Below are positions 26,054 through 34,973 of a stretch of 64,000 bases of DNA, piece after piece. Source of the stretch: an uncultured Paracoccaceae bacterium (lineage in GTDB: Bacteria > Pseudomonadota > Alphaproteobacteria > Rhodobacterales > Rhodobacteraceae); the NCBI GenBank assembly GCA_947494675.1, contig CANLVP010000001.1, positions 62,001 through 126,000 on the forward strand, given 5' to 3'. A program made the position numbers and the translations under genes. The stretch's first letter is position 1, and each line of letters opens with the position of its first letter. The notes under the pieces were generated by a model. That model ran no database searches. It was not told where the DNA came from and saw only the letters and a list, made by a program, of their open reading frames with translations.

Positions 26054-26557
26054 ATGATCCGTCAAACAATCCTCGCCGCCGTTTTGGGCACTGCCGCGAC
26101 AGCCGCATCCGCAAACACAATCGTTGATATTGCCGCCGCTGATGAACGCTTCAGCACGCTGGTTGCCGCCGTGACCGCCGCCGGTCTGGCCGAAACGCTG
26201 TCAGGCCCCGGCCCCTTTACCGTTTATGCGCCCGTGAACGACGCTTTTGCCGCCCTGCCCGCAGGCACGGTTGAGACGCTGTTGCAGCCCGAAAACAAGG
26301 AACAGCTGACCAATGTGCTGCTTTATCACGTGGATGACCGCAAACTGACGTCCGACCAATTCGCGGCGGGTGCCAATTACTATAAGCCAATCCTTGCCAC
26401 CGAGCGTCTGTGCATCACCAGCCATTCCGGCGTGACGATTGCCGATGGCACGGGCGAGACTGCCAATGTGGTTATCGCCAACATTGAGGCCGACAACGGC
26501 GTGATCCATGTGATCGACAAAGTGCTGCTGCCCGGCACCCGCCCGGCCTGCCACTAA
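26054..26557 (+). CDS. Fasciclin domain exported protein
   Basis: A 167-aa protein with a signal peptide (about 1-21) and a single FAS1 domain. Conserved segments are FTVYAPVNDAFAALP (H1-type box) and the terminal VIHVIDKVLLP. FAS1 proteins act in surface adhesion or as small periplasmic proteins. AGGGAGACACCAC precedes the ATG. Its stop overlaps the stop of the convergent acetyltransferase gene. Confidence 0.92.
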   Translation: MIRQTILAAVLGTAATAASANTIVDIAAADERFSTLVAAVTAAGLAETLSGPGPFTVYAPVNDAFAALPAGTVETLLQPENKEQLTNVLLYHVDDRKLTSDQFAAGANYYKPILATERLCITSHSGVTIADGTGETANVVIANIEADNGVIHVIDKVLLPGTRPACH

Positions 26558-27009
26558 TCCCGTTTGGCCCTTGCCGTCAGTGATGTGGCGGCAAGGGTTA
26601 GTTCATAACCAACATCGTTTTCACGTGTCACCGTAAAGCCGAGTGCCTTGTGCAGCGAAAGCGACGCGTGATTGCCGCGATAGACATTGCTGACCAAACT
26701 TGTGATCCGCTCCGCCGCAATGAGGCGCTGCATTTTGCGCAGCAAGGCACGCGGCACACCAAGGCCGCGCGACCCCGGTGCGATAGCCAAACCGGTCACA
26801 AACCATGCGCCGTCCTGCATTGGTTGCAGTCTGACATAGCCGCGCAGGGACCGCGCATCATAGACCGTCAGCGTGGTCGACATCGCTTCACCGGCCAAAA
26901 GCGCGGCGCGGTGTTGTTTCGGATCAAGGGGCTTTGGCACACCATTGCGCCAGTCCTGCAAGGTCGCCAGATCAAGCGCCAAGATATCGTCGAGCGTCTG
27001 GTCTGCCAT
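26554..27009 (-). CDS. GNAT family N-acetyltransferase
   Basis: A 151-aa protein with the acetyl-CoA binding motif A in GLAIAPGSRGLGVPRALL (about residues 72-89) and the motif B Asn-rich stretch NVYRGNHASLSLHKALGF. Substrate unknown. It lies 60 nt downstream of the VOC gene on the same strand, possibly in one transcript. Confidence 0.85.
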   Translation of the reverse strand: MADQTLDDILALDLATLQDWRNGVPKPLDPKQHRAALLAGEAMSTTLTVYDARSLRGYVRLQPMQDGAWFVTGLAIAPGSRGLGVPRALLRKMQRLIAAERITSLVSNVYRGNHASLSLHKALGFTVTRENDVGYELTLAATSLTARAKRD

Positions 27010-27069
27010 GGTCGCTGCCTCATCATCAGACCGGTAAATTGGCAGCGACCCAGCGCTCGCGCAAGGCGA

Positions 27070-27444
27070 CTAGGCCCCGGTCAGATCCTGCGCCAACATC
27101 ATCGCATTGCCATCAGGATCGTAGAAGGTGGCGGTGGCGACCATGCCTTCGACCACGTCTGTGGGGCCATCGAATTTGACGCCAGCACCCTCAAGCGCGG
27201 TGCGCCCGACCTCAATATCCGCAATCCCAAAGACTGGCACCGCATTGCCCGGCACCGGCTTTGTGTGCTCGCCCATGCCAAGGGTCACGCCGGGGGTCAT
27301 GGTGGTCAGCTCTGACCAGCCCGCCTCATCCGCGTGATAGACCAGTTCGAACCCCAGTTTTTCGGTGTACCAGTCGGCACTTGCATGGCGGTCGCTGACC
27401 GAGATTGCAAAGGTGATCGTGTTTTCAAGCGTGACGATGGGCAT
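27070..27444 (-). CDS. VOC (glyoxalase/dioxygenase fold) family protein
   Basis: A 124-aa single-module VOC protein. It has two beta-alpha-beta-beta-beta units with the ATFYDPDGNAMMLAQDL end that usually bears the metal-binding Glu (here replaced by Met/Leu-rich sequence, so metal binding is uncertain). AGGAAAGCC precedes the ATG. It is divergent from an HxlR regulator with only 42 bp between, a common regulator-target pair. Confidence 0.85.
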   Translation of the reverse strand: MPIVTLENTITFAISVSDRHASADWYTEKLGFELVYHADEAGWSELTTMTPGVTLGMGEHTKPVPGNAVPVFGIADIEVGRTALEGAGVKFDGPTDVVEGMVATATFYDPDGNAMMLAQDLTGA

Positions 27445-27486
27445 TTTGGCTTTCCTAATTAATCCAATTTATATATACTATACTTT
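27445..27486. promoter_or_regulatory. AT-rich divergent promoter between VOC and HxlR genes
   Basis: The 42-bp spacer is strongly AT-rich and contains overlapping TATA-type hexamers, including TATACT at 27474-27479, 7 nt before the HxlR ATG, and TATAC direct repeats. No ribosome site for the HxlR gene fits, which suggests a leaderless mRNA. HxlR proteins usually bind such short palindromic AT-rich spacers. Confidence 0.45.
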
Positions 27487-28017
27487 ATGGACATTGAGCT
27501 ACTTGTCAAGGTGACGGAACGGGCGTGGTGTTTGCCGATTGTGGCACTGATGCACGATGGCACGCCGGGGCGTCAGGCCCCGCTTTTGGCCAAGTCGGGG
27601 GCGGGGCGGACGGCCTTTGCCCAAAGCCTCGCCCATCTGATCGAGATTGGTCTGGTCGAACGCAACCCCGGACACGGCCACCCGCTGCGGCCTGAATTCC
27701 GGCTGACCCCGCGTGGCGTGGCCTTTGGACCGACGGCGGCCCGGATCATGGCATGTGGTGCTGCGGACGAGAGCGGGTTGATCCGGCGTGCCTGGACGGT
27801 GCCAGTACTGACGGTCATTCACCAGCCCCGGCAGTTTTCGCAGATCAGGCGCAGTCTGGGGCGGATCACCGATCGCGCCCTGTCGCAAAGCCTGCGCCGG
27901 ATGGAGGATCAGCGCTGGCTGACCCGCCATGTGGACCCTTCTGCCTACCCGCCCCGCCCGCTTTATCAGGCGGCGAACCTTGGCCGCGACATCGCGGAGG
28001 CGGCGCAACCGGGCTGA
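27487..28017 (+). CDS. HxlR-family winged-helix regulator, duplicated domain
   Basis: A 176-aa protein. Residues 12-85 and 98-170 each look like an HxlR winged helix: RAWCLPIVALMHDG...FAQSLAHLIEIGLVERN, then RAWTVPVLTVIHQP...ALSQSLRRMEDQRWLTRH. Most HxlR proteins have one such unit and act as dimers, so this looks like a covalent dimer. No conserved redox Cys is visible. No Shine-Dalgarno sequence precedes the ATG. Confidence 0.82.
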   Translation: MDIELLVKVTERAWCLPIVALMHDGTPGRQAPLLAKSGAGRTAFAQSLAHLIEIGLVERNPGHGHPLRPEFRLTPRGVAFGPTAARIMACGAADESGLIRRAWTVPVLTVIHQPRQFSQIRRSLGRITDRALSQSLRRMEDQRWLTRHVDPSAYPPRPLYQAANLGRDIAEAAQPG

Positions 28018-28056
28018 TCCCTTGTGTCTGGCACCTTTGGGCGGCAGATTGCAGCG

Positions 28057-28887
28057 ATGAAAACAGAGATTGTGCTGCATGACATCGCCACCAGTGAAGA
28101 AGCGGTGGTCTACGCCGCAACGGCCCATATCGAAGCGCCAAACTGGTCACCCTGTGGCGGGTTTCTGGTGGTCAACGCCGGTGGGCAGGTCTTTCGCATC
28201 GATCTGGATGCGCCCAACCAACTGCATCTGATTGACACCGGCCCGATCAAGAGCTGCAACAATGATCATGGGATTTCGCCCGATGGGCACAGCCTGATGA
28301 TCTCTGATAGTCCGGGGCGCGGCACATCGGTAATCTATCATCTGCCGATCACCGGCGGCACGCCGCAGCGGGTCACGCCGCTCGCGCCGAGCTATTGGCA
28401 CGGCTGGTCACCTGATGGAGCGCGGATAGCCTATGTCGGGCGGCGGGATGGCATTTTTCATATATGCACCAGCGCCTTGGACGGCACAGATGAAGTGATT
28501 CTGACCCGAGGTCCCGGCCACCGCGATGGCCCTGATTATAGCCCCGATGGCGCATGGATCTGGTTCAACTCGGACCATCACGGGCAAGGCGCCGATCTGT
28601 GGCGGATGCGGACAGATGGCAGCGACCTGCAACAGATGACGGATGACACACGGGTCAATTGGTTTCCGCATCCCAGCCCGGATGGCGAAACGGTGCTTTA
28701 CCTCGCCTACCCCGCAGGCACAACGGGCCATCCCGCTGATCTGCCGGTGGAACTGCGCCTGATGGATGCGCAGGGCGGCAATATCCGCACCATTGCCGCC
28801 TTTAACGGTGGGCAAGGCAGTATCAACGTGCCGTGTTGGCATCCCGGTGGCCGACGTTTTGCCTATGCGCGCTATCCCAAATCCTAG
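28057..28887 (+). CDS. TolB-like beta-propeller protein (PD40 repeats)
   Basis: A 276-aa protein with repeated PD40 blades recognised by SPDG/SPCG turns (PNWSPCGGFLVV, HGISPDGHSLMI, HGWSPDGARIAYV, PDYSPDGAWIWFNS, PHPSPDGETVLYL). Unlike TolB it has no signal peptide, so it is cytoplasmic. A GTG 11 codons upstream is an alternative start. Members of this type are often annotated as Tol-Pal-like but their role is unknown. It follows the HxlR gene closely. Confidence 0.8.
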   Translation: MKTEIVLHDIATSEEAVVYAATAHIEAPNWSPCGGFLVVNAGGQVFRIDLDAPNQLHLIDTGPIKSCNNDHGISPDGHSLMISDSPGRGTSVIYHLPITGGTPQRVTPLAPSYWHGWSPDGARIAYVGRRDGIFHICTSALDGTDEVILTRGPGHRDGPDYSPDGAWIWFNSDHHGQGADLWRMRTDGSDLQQMTDDTRVNWFPHPSPDGETVLYLAYPAGTTGHPADLPVELRLMDAQGGNIRTIAAFNGGQGSINVPCWHPGGRRFAYARYPKS

Positions 28888-28951
28888 CCGCCTCTTGCAC
28901 AGCGGCCTTCGCTGCCGCATCTAAGAGACAGCGATAAAAGAGGACCCCGCC

Positions 28952-30073
28952 ATGGCATTGCCGATCAAAGACCAAGCCCGATATTGGGGCATCGCCTCTG
29001 TCGTGGTGATTGCGATCCTGTGGTTTCTGGGCGATGTGATCCTGCCCTTTGTGCTGGGCGGCGCGATTGCCTACTGCCTTGATCCGATTGCGGACCGACT
29101 GGAAAAGCTGGGGCTATCGCGGGGCATATCGGTGGCCGTCATCACGGTTTTCGCGCTGTTGCTGTTCATCGTGCTGGTCCTGCTGATCATCCCAACGCTT
29201 GTCACCCAAGCCACAGCGCTTGTGGCGGCGGCCCCGGAATACCTGACGAAATTGCGTGACTGGCTGATTGAACGCTTCCCAGAGTTGATGGTCGAGGACA
29301 GCGCGATCCGCCTGCAGCTCAACAATATCGCGGCGTCATTGCAAAGCCGGGGTGGTGAGCTTCTCAGCACCGTTTTGTCGTCATTCTCTGGCGTGCTGAA
29401 CATCGTTGTGTTGTTCCTGATTGTGCCCGTTGTGGGGGTCTATCTACTGGTGGATTGGGACAATATGATCGCCCGGCTTGATGCGCTGCTGCCGCGTGAC
29501 CACGCACCGGTGATCCGTGATCTGGCCCGGCAAATGGACGCCACATTGGCGAGCTTTATTCGCGGTCAGGGCACGGTTTGTCTGATCCTTGGCGTGTTCT
29601 ATGCCACCGCTTTGATGATCGCGGGACTGAACTTTGGCATCGTGATCGGGGCGGTGGCGGGCCTTGTGACGTTTATCCCTTACGTAGGCGCCATCGTTGG
29701 CGGTGCGCTGGCTGTGGGCGTTGCGATTTTCCAGACCTGGACCGGGTCGGCGGCGGACGTGGCCGCCGGGGTTGAAGGGGCGTCAACAGGCATCAACTGG
29801 CTTTATGTCCTTGGCATCTATCTGATTTTCCAAGCCGGGCAATTCGTCGAAGGCAATATCCTGACGCCCAAACTCGTCGGCACCTCGGTCGGACTGCACC
29901 CTGTCTGGCTGCTGCTGTCGCTGTCGGTCTTTGGGGCGCTGTTTGGCTTTGTGGGCCTATTGGTCGCGGTGCCGCTGGCGGCGATGATCGGTGTGCTGGT
30001 GCGCTTTGCCATCAGCCAGTACGAAGACAGCACGCTCTATAAGGGGCAAGCGGGCAAGGACCCCGATGCCTGA
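28952..30073 (+). CDS. AI-2E family transporter (PerM-like)
   Basis: A 373-aa membrane protein with seven to eight helices and the family's conserved GLNFGIVIGAVAGLVTFIPYVGAIVGG-type region (about residues 227-253), followed by QFVEGNILTPKLVG. Members export AI-2-like or other small molecules, or exchange ions. The C-terminal codons overlap hdaA by 8 bp, so the two are coupled. Confidence 0.9.
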   Translation: MALPIKDQARYWGIASVVVIAILWFLGDVILPFVLGGAIAYCLDPIADRLEKLGLSRGISVAVITVFALLLFIVLVLLIIPTLVTQATALVAAAPEYLTKLRDWLIERFPELMVEDSAIRLQLNNIAASLQSRGGELLSTVLSSFSGVLNIVVLFLIVPVVGVYLLVDWDNMIARLDALLPRDHAPVIRDLARQMDATLASFIRGQGTVCLILGVFYATALMIAGLNFGIVIGAVAGLVTFIPYVGAIVGGALAVGVAIFQTWTGSAADVAAGVEGASTGINWLYVLGIYLIFQAGQFVEGNILTPKLVGTSVGLHPVWLLLSLSVFGALFGFVGLLVAVPLAAMIGVLVRFAISQYEDSTLYKGQAGKDPDA

Positions 30074-30731
30074 ACAACTGATCTTTGACTGGCCCACGGG
30101 CGTGGCCCTTGGGCCCGCTGATTTCTTTGTGTCCGCCGCCAACGCCCAAGCCTTTGCGATGATTGAAACCCCCGAAAGCTGGCCCGAGGGCAAGCTGAGT
30201 CTGGTGGGGCCTGCGGGCGCTGGCAAAAGCCATCTGGGTCGGGTCTTTGCAGCTGCGACGGGTGCGCAGATCGTGAGCGCTTCAGCGCTGCGCGACGCGC
30301 AGGCGGAGACCCCCATGGTCGTCGAGGATGTGGACACCCTGCCCCGCGCAGCCGAAGAGACCCTGTTTCACCTGCACAACAACCTCAAAGCTGCGCGCTT
30401 GCCGCTGCTTTTGACGGCCCAGACGCCGCCGAGCCGGTGGGATATCGCCCTGCCCGACCTTGCCAGCCGGATGCAGGCCACGACGCCCGTGGCGATCAGC
30501 GACCCAGATGATGCGCTGCTACAGGCGTTGATCATGAAGCTCTTCGCCGACCGCCAGATCATGCCGCCACCCAGCGTGGTCGACTATCTGAGCCTGCGGA
30601 TTGAACGGTCTTATGCCGCCGCCAGCGACATCGTGACCCGGCTGGACACAGAGGCCCTGCGCCGCAAAAAGCCGATCACCCGCAAGCTGGCCGCTGATCT
30701 GCTGGACAAAGCCCCCCCTGACGCGGGATAA
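30066..30731 (+). CDS. hdaA: HdaA, DnaA-like regulator of replication initiation
   Basis: A 221-aa DnaA-related AAA+ protein. The P-loop is GPAGAGKSH (about residues 47-55), Walker B is MVVEDVDTLP, and the C-terminal lid helices include RIERSYAAASDIVTRLD. It lacks the DnaA N terminus and DNA-binding domain, as expected for Hda proteins. These act with the sliding clamp to convert DnaA-ATP to DnaA-ADP and prevent over-initiation. The order perM-hdaA-ppk is common in Rhodobacterales. Confidence 0.88.
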   Translation: MPEQLIFDWPTGVALGPADFFVSAANAQAFAMIETPESWPEGKLSLVGPAGAGKSHLGRVFAAATGAQIVSASALRDAQAETPMVVEDVDTLPRAAEETLFHLHNNLKAARLPLLLTAQTPPSRWDIALPDLASRMQATTPVAISDPDDALLQALIMKLFADRQIMPPPSVVDYLSLRIERSYAAASDIVTRLDTEALRRKKPITRKLAADLLDKAPPDAG

Positions 30732-30748
30732 TGTCATGAAACTGCAAT
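30731..30748 (+). promoter_or_regulatory. Candidate PhoB box upstream of ppk
   Basis: ATGTCAT, 4 nt, CTGCAAT matches 11 of 14 positions of the two PhoB half-sites (CTGTCAT, 4 nt, CTGTCAY). It lies 23 nt before the chosen ppk ATG and overlaps the hdaA stop and a small hairpin (ACTGCAA/TTGCAGT, 30741-30758). A site this close to the gene would work only with a nearby -10 that I cannot identify clearly. Confidence 0.35.
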
Positions 30749-30770
30749 GGTTTGCAGTGATGAAAGCCCG

Positions 30771-32936
30771 ATGATGCAAGCAGACTTCCTCAAGGGGGCG
30801 CCGCCCGCCGCCGTTGATCTTGATATCGATGTGACGACCCCGGAACGCTACGTGAACCGGGAACTCAGCTGGCTGTTCTTCAACTGGCGCGTGCTGGAAG
30901 AGGCGGAAAACCCCCGTGTGCCGCTGCTGGAACGGCTGCGGTTTCTGTCGATCTCGGCCACGAACCTTGACGAATTCTATACCGTGCGCGTCGCGGGCCT
31001 GCGCGAGTTGGCGCATGAGGGCAACACGACGCCGGGCCTTGATGGCCGCACCCCGCTGGAACAACTGGCGCTGATCGATGTGAATGCCCGTGCGCTGCTG
31101 GCCCGGCAACAAGACGTATTCCGCACGCTCGCCGCTGAGATGGCGCAGGCGGGTATCCAGATCATGCGGCGCGAGGATCTGACGGAAGATGACTTTGCCT
31201 ATCTGGACGATGTCTTTCTGGATCAGGTGTTTCCGGTCCTGTCACCTCTGGCAATTGACCCCGCCCACCCGTTTCCGTTTCTGCCCAACGAAGGCTTTGC
31301 GTTGGCGCTGCAGCTAGAACGCACCAAGGACAAGCTGCCGCTGCGCGCGCTTTTGCCTGTTCCCGGCCAGATTGATCGCTTTGTCCGCCTGAAAGGTGAC
31401 ACCGCGCGGTTCTTGCCGCTGGAAGAGCTGCTGCTGCTTTACGTCGGGCGGCTTTACCCCGGCCACAAGGTCAAAGGGCAATGTGCGTTCAAGGTGCTGC
31501 GCGACAGCGATCTTGAGGTGGAGGACGAAGCCGAAGACCTCGTGCGGGAGTTTGAAACCGCGCTGAAACGCCGCCGCAGGGGCGAAGTTGTGCGCCTGAA
31601 AATCAGTGCCGACGCCCCCGCCGGGCTATGCAAGATGATCATGCAGGAATTGCGCGTGACCGTTGACGAAGTGGTCGAGGTGGACGGGCTGATCGGCATC
31701 GCTGATCTGAGCGAGCTGGTGCTGGACGACCGCCCTGACCTGCTTTGGCCGCCTTTCACCCCGCGCGTGCCGGAACGGGTGCAGGACTTTGAAGGCGATA
31801 TGTTCGCCGCGATCCGCCAGAAAGACATGCTGCTGCATCACCCGTATGAGACCTTTGACATGGTTATCCGGTTTCTGGCGCAAGCTGCCCATGACCCCGA
31901 TGTGGTCGCGATCAAACAGACGCTTTATCGCACGTCTAAACGCTCGCCCATTGTTGAGGCGCTCTGCGAGGCGGCCGAAGACGGCAAATCGGTTACGGCG
32001 CTGGTGGAGCTGAAGGCCCGCTTTGACGAGGCCGCCAATATTCGCCAGTCCCGGCGGCTGGAACGGGCGGGCGCGCATGTGGTTTACGGGTTTCTGAACT
32101 ACAAGACCCACGCCAAGATCAGCACCGTGGTCCGGCGCGAAGGCGACAAGCTTGTGACCTATACACATTATGGCACCGGCAATTACCACCCGATTACGGC
32201 GCGGGTTTACACCGACCTGAGCTTCTTCACCTGTGACGCCAAGCTGGGCCGCGATGCTACCAAGGTGTTCAACTATCTGTCGGGCTACGCCCAGCCGGAT
32301 GCGCTTGAAAACCTTGCCATCGCGCCGCTGAACCTGAAATCGACGCTGCTGGAACGTATCGCCGAAGAGGCTGCGAATGCCGCCAATGGCAAGCCTGCGG
32401 TGATCTGGGCCAAGATGAATTCGCTGATCGAAGAAGACGTGATCGACGCGCTTTATGCCGCCTCTCAGGCCGGGGTGAAGATCGATCTTGTGATCCGTGG
32501 CATCTGCGGGCTGCGCCCCGGCGTGAAGGGGCTGTCCGAGAATATCCGGGTGAAATCCATCGTCGGGCGGTTTCTGGAACACAGTCGCATCGTTTGCTTT
32601 GGCAATGGCCACCAGCTGCCCAGCAAAAAGGCCAAGGTCTATATCTCTTCCGCCGATTGGATGGGCCGCAACCTGAACCGCCGGGTGGAAACGCTGATCG
32701 AGATCAAGAACGCCACCGTAAAAGCCCAGATCGTCAGCCAGATCATGGCCGCCAATATGGCCGATGTGGCCCAAAGCTGGATGATGAAGGCTGACGGCAC
32801 CTTTGAACGCGCGGTGGTGCCAGAGGGGGCGTTTGCCTTTAACTGCCACCGCTTCTTTATGGAAAACCCATCGCTGTCCGGGCGCGGGTCTGCCGGGGCA
32901 TCAGACGTGCCAAAACTGACCCATACCGAGGATTGA
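30771..32936 (+). CDS. ppk: Polyphosphate kinase 1
   Basis: A 721-aa PPK1 that makes polyphosphate from ATP. It has the N-terminal ERYVNRELSWLFFNWRVLEEA motif, YGTGNYHPITARVYTD (about 462-477) with the autophosphorylated His, and FLEHSRIVCFG near residue 602. Length is normal. I take the ATG at 30771; an ATG at 30747 adds eight unlikely codons. The exopolyphosphatase gene follows. Confidence 0.94.
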   Translation: MMQADFLKGAPPAAVDLDIDVTTPERYVNRELSWLFFNWRVLEEAENPRVPLLERLRFLSISATNLDEFYTVRVAGLRELAHEGNTTPGLDGRTPLEQLALIDVNARALLARQQDVFRTLAAEMAQAGIQIMRREDLTEDDFAYLDDVFLDQVFPVLSPLAIDPAHPFPFLPNEGFALALQLERTKDKLPLRALLPVPGQIDRFVRLKGDTARFLPLEELLLLYVGRLYPGHKVKGQCAFKVLRDSDLEVEDEAEDLVREFETALKRRRRGEVVRLKISADAPAGLCKMIMQELRVTVDEVVEVDGLIGIADLSELVLDDRPDLLWPPFTPRVPERVQDFEGDMFAAIRQKDMLLHHPYETFDMVIRFLAQAAHDPDVVAIKQTLYRTSKRSPIVEALCEAAEDGKSVTALVELKARFDEAANIRQSRRLERAGAHVVYGFLNYKTHAKISTVVRREGDKLVTYTHYGTGNYHPITARVYTDLSFFTCDAKLGRDATKVFNYLSGYAQPDALENLAIAPLNLKSTLLERIAEEAANAANGKPAVIWAKMNSLIEEDVIDALYAASQAGVKIDLVIRGICGLRPGVKGLSENIRVKSIVGRFLEHSRIVCFGNGHQLPSKKAKVYISSADWMGRNLNRRVETLIEIKNATVKAQIVSQIMAANMADVAQSWMMKADGTFERAVVPEGAFAFNCHRFFMENPSLSGRGSAGASDVPKLTHTED

Positions 32937-33006
32937 CGCAGCGGCGAACGGATTGACGCCCCTGCCCCCATCGGCCAAAGTTGGCGTAAGACGCGCCGGG
33001 GGACAG

Positions 33007-34569
33007 ATGCCAGATACCAACGACACTGTGCCCATCGATTGGGGCCCTTTTGGACGTCCGCTGTTTGACGATCCATCCAGCCGCAAGCTCAGCCGGGTTG
33101 GCGTGATTGATGTGGGCTCAAACTCTGTCCGTTTGGTAGTGTTTGATGGCGCGGCGCGGAGCCCGGCGTATTTCTACAATGAAAAGATCATGGCCTCGTT
33201 GGGGGCCGGTCTGTCGGAAACCGGCAGGCTGAACCCTGAGGGGCGGGTGCGCGCGTTGAACGCGATCCGCCGGTTTGCCGCCCTTGCCGATGGCATGGGG
33301 ATCACGCCGCTGACGGCGGTGGCCACGGCTGCGGTGCGCGAGGCCAGCGATGGTCTGGATTTCCGCGAAGAGGTAGAACGCGAGACCGGCATCAAGCTGT
33401 GGATCATCGACGGCGAGGAAGAAGCGCGGCTGTCTGCCCAAGGCGTGCTGCTGGGCTGGCCCGGGTCCTACGGGCTGGTCTGCGACATTGGCGGGTCAAG
33501 CATGGAACTTGCCGATCTGGCCGATGGCCGCGTCGGGCGGCGCGTAACCTCCCCCTTGGGGCCGCTGAAACTGCGCGAGATCAAGGGCGGCAAGAAGGCG
33601 GTGAAGGCCCATATCAAGCAGGTCATTGCCAAGCTGCATGACCAAATGGGCAACACCACGGGCAAGCGGCTGTTTTTGGTGGGTGGCTCGTGGCGTGCCA
33701 TCGCCCGTGTCGATATGGAACGACGCGGCTATCCGCTGACCGTCCTGCACGAATACCGGATGACCGCGCGCCGGATCGGCAATACTGCAACCTTTATCAA
33801 CGACAGCGACCTGACCGAGCTGCGCAACCGTTGCAGCATCTCGGAATCGCGGATGTCGCTGGTGCCGCTGGCGTCATTGGTCCTCAAGGAACTGGTGCGC
33901 ACTTTCAAGCCTAAGGATGTCACCGTGTCGTCCTATGGGATCCGCGAAGGGATGCTGTATGAGCAGATGCCGCAGGCCCTGCGTGAACGCGATCCGCTGA
34001 TCGAGGCTTGTCGTTTTGCCGAAAACAAGGACGCACGGAACCCCGGTTTTGGCCGCAAGCTTTATCATTTTGTCATGCCGCTGTTTCCGCGCGCGGGCTG
34101 GCAACGCAAACGGATCATCCGCGCCGCCTGTCTGCTGCATGACGTCTCTTGGCGCGGCCACCCTGATTACCGGCATGAGGTGGCGTTTGACAACGTCACA
34201 CGTGCCAATCTGGGCGGGTTGAAGCACGCCGAACGGGTGATGCTGGGGCTGGCATTGATGACCCGCTACACCAACAAGAACTTTGGTTCGCACTTGGACC
34301 CGCTGTTTGACCTGCTGAGCACCGATCAGCGGCGCGAGGCGGAAATACTGGGCAAGGCCATGCGCTTTGGCGCGATGCTGTGGCTAGCGGGCGATCAGCC
34401 GCCCGGTGAAATCCGCTGGAAGCCGAAATCGCGCGAGCTGAAACTGGTGCTGGAGCCTGCCGCGAAACCGCTTTTTGGTGAGGTCGCGCAATCGCGGCTC
34501 AACTCGCTGGCCTCGGTATTGGATGCCACGGTTGAGGTAAAATACAAACGCCGCAAGCCTGCGCCCTAA
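33007..34569 (+). CDS. ppx: Exopolyphosphatase (Ppx/GppA)
   Basis: A 520-aa member of the ASKHA superfamily that removes terminal phosphate from polyphosphate (or pppGpp). Motifs: GVIDVGSNSVRLVVFDG (about 30-46), AVATAAVREASDG, and CDIGGSSMELADL for the second phosphate loop. The extended C-terminal HD-like region (LLHDVSWRGHPDYRHE) is usual for this group. GGGGGACAG precedes the ATG; an earlier start lacks a ribosome site. The ppk-ppx pair sets polyphosphate levels. Confidence 0.92.
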   Translation: MPDTNDTVPIDWGPFGRPLFDDPSSRKLSRVGVIDVGSNSVRLVVFDGAARSPAYFYNEKIMASLGAGLSETGRLNPEGRVRALNAIRRFAALADGMGITPLTAVATAAVREASDGLDFREEVERETGIKLWIIDGEEEARLSAQGVLLGWPGSYGLVCDIGGSSMELADLADGRVGRRVTSPLGPLKLREIKGGKKAVKAHIKQVIAKLHDQMGNTTGKRLFLVGGSWRAIARVDMERRGYPLTVLHEYRMTARRIGNTATFINDSDLTELRNRCSISESRMSLVPLASLVLKELVRTFKPKDVTVSSYGIREGMLYEQMPQALRERDPLIEACRFAENKDARNPGFGRKLYHFVMPLFPRAGWQRKRIIRAACLLHDVSWRGHPDYRHEVAFDNVTRANLGGLKHAERVMLGLALMTRYTNKNFGSHLDPLFDLLSTDQRREAEILGKAMRFGAMLWLAGDQPPGEIRWKPKSRELKLVLEPAAKPLFGEVAQSRLNSLASVLDATVEVKYKRRKPAP

Positions 34570-34916
34570 AGCTCAATCTCTGCGCCCGGCTCAAACTCCG
34601 GTGCTTCGGCACGGCGGCGGATGATGATGTCACCGTTTGGCAGGATCTCGGGCGGGTCGTAATTGCGGATATCGTCGATCTGGTTCATCAGCTCGGCCAG
34701 CGCCGGGCCCATTTCATCGGCCAGCAGCTTCATCGCGGGTCCTACCTCTTCGGCGAAATCCTCAAGCTCTTTCAACGCCGGTTCCATCTCGGTCATCAGG
34801 CCGCGCAGCAAGAGCTTTGCGCCTTCTTCCATCAGGTCAAAGCCTTCTTCGGTCTCTTGGGCCACCGCAGGCGCGGCGGACAAGGACAAGGCGAGTGCAA
34901 GTGCGATATGTTTCAT
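34566..34916 (-). CDS. Small acidic exported protein
   Basis: A 116-aa protein with a signal peptide (about 1-19, AAPAVAQ). The mature part is a long acidic helix with a heptad-like pattern (EEGAKLLLRGLMTEMEPALKE...DEMGPALAELMNQI). No ATP-binding motif is visible, so labels calling it an AAA+ ATPase would be unsupported. Its stop overlaps the stop of ppx. Confidence 0.75.
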   Translation of the reverse strand: MKHIALALALSLSAAPAVAQETEEGFDLMEEGAKLLLRGLMTEMEPALKELEDFAEEVGPAMKLLADEMGPALAELMNQIDDIRNYDPPEILPNGDIIIRRRAEAPEFEPGAEIEL

Positions 34917-34973
34917 GGGGCCAATATAGGCCCTTCCGATCCGTTCCCAAAGGGGAGAGTGACGCGCGCGGCC

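Noticed and set aside
34566-34916. Annotation of the small acidic protein as an AAA+ ATPase
   Set aside because: It has no Walker A or B motif and carries a signal peptide.
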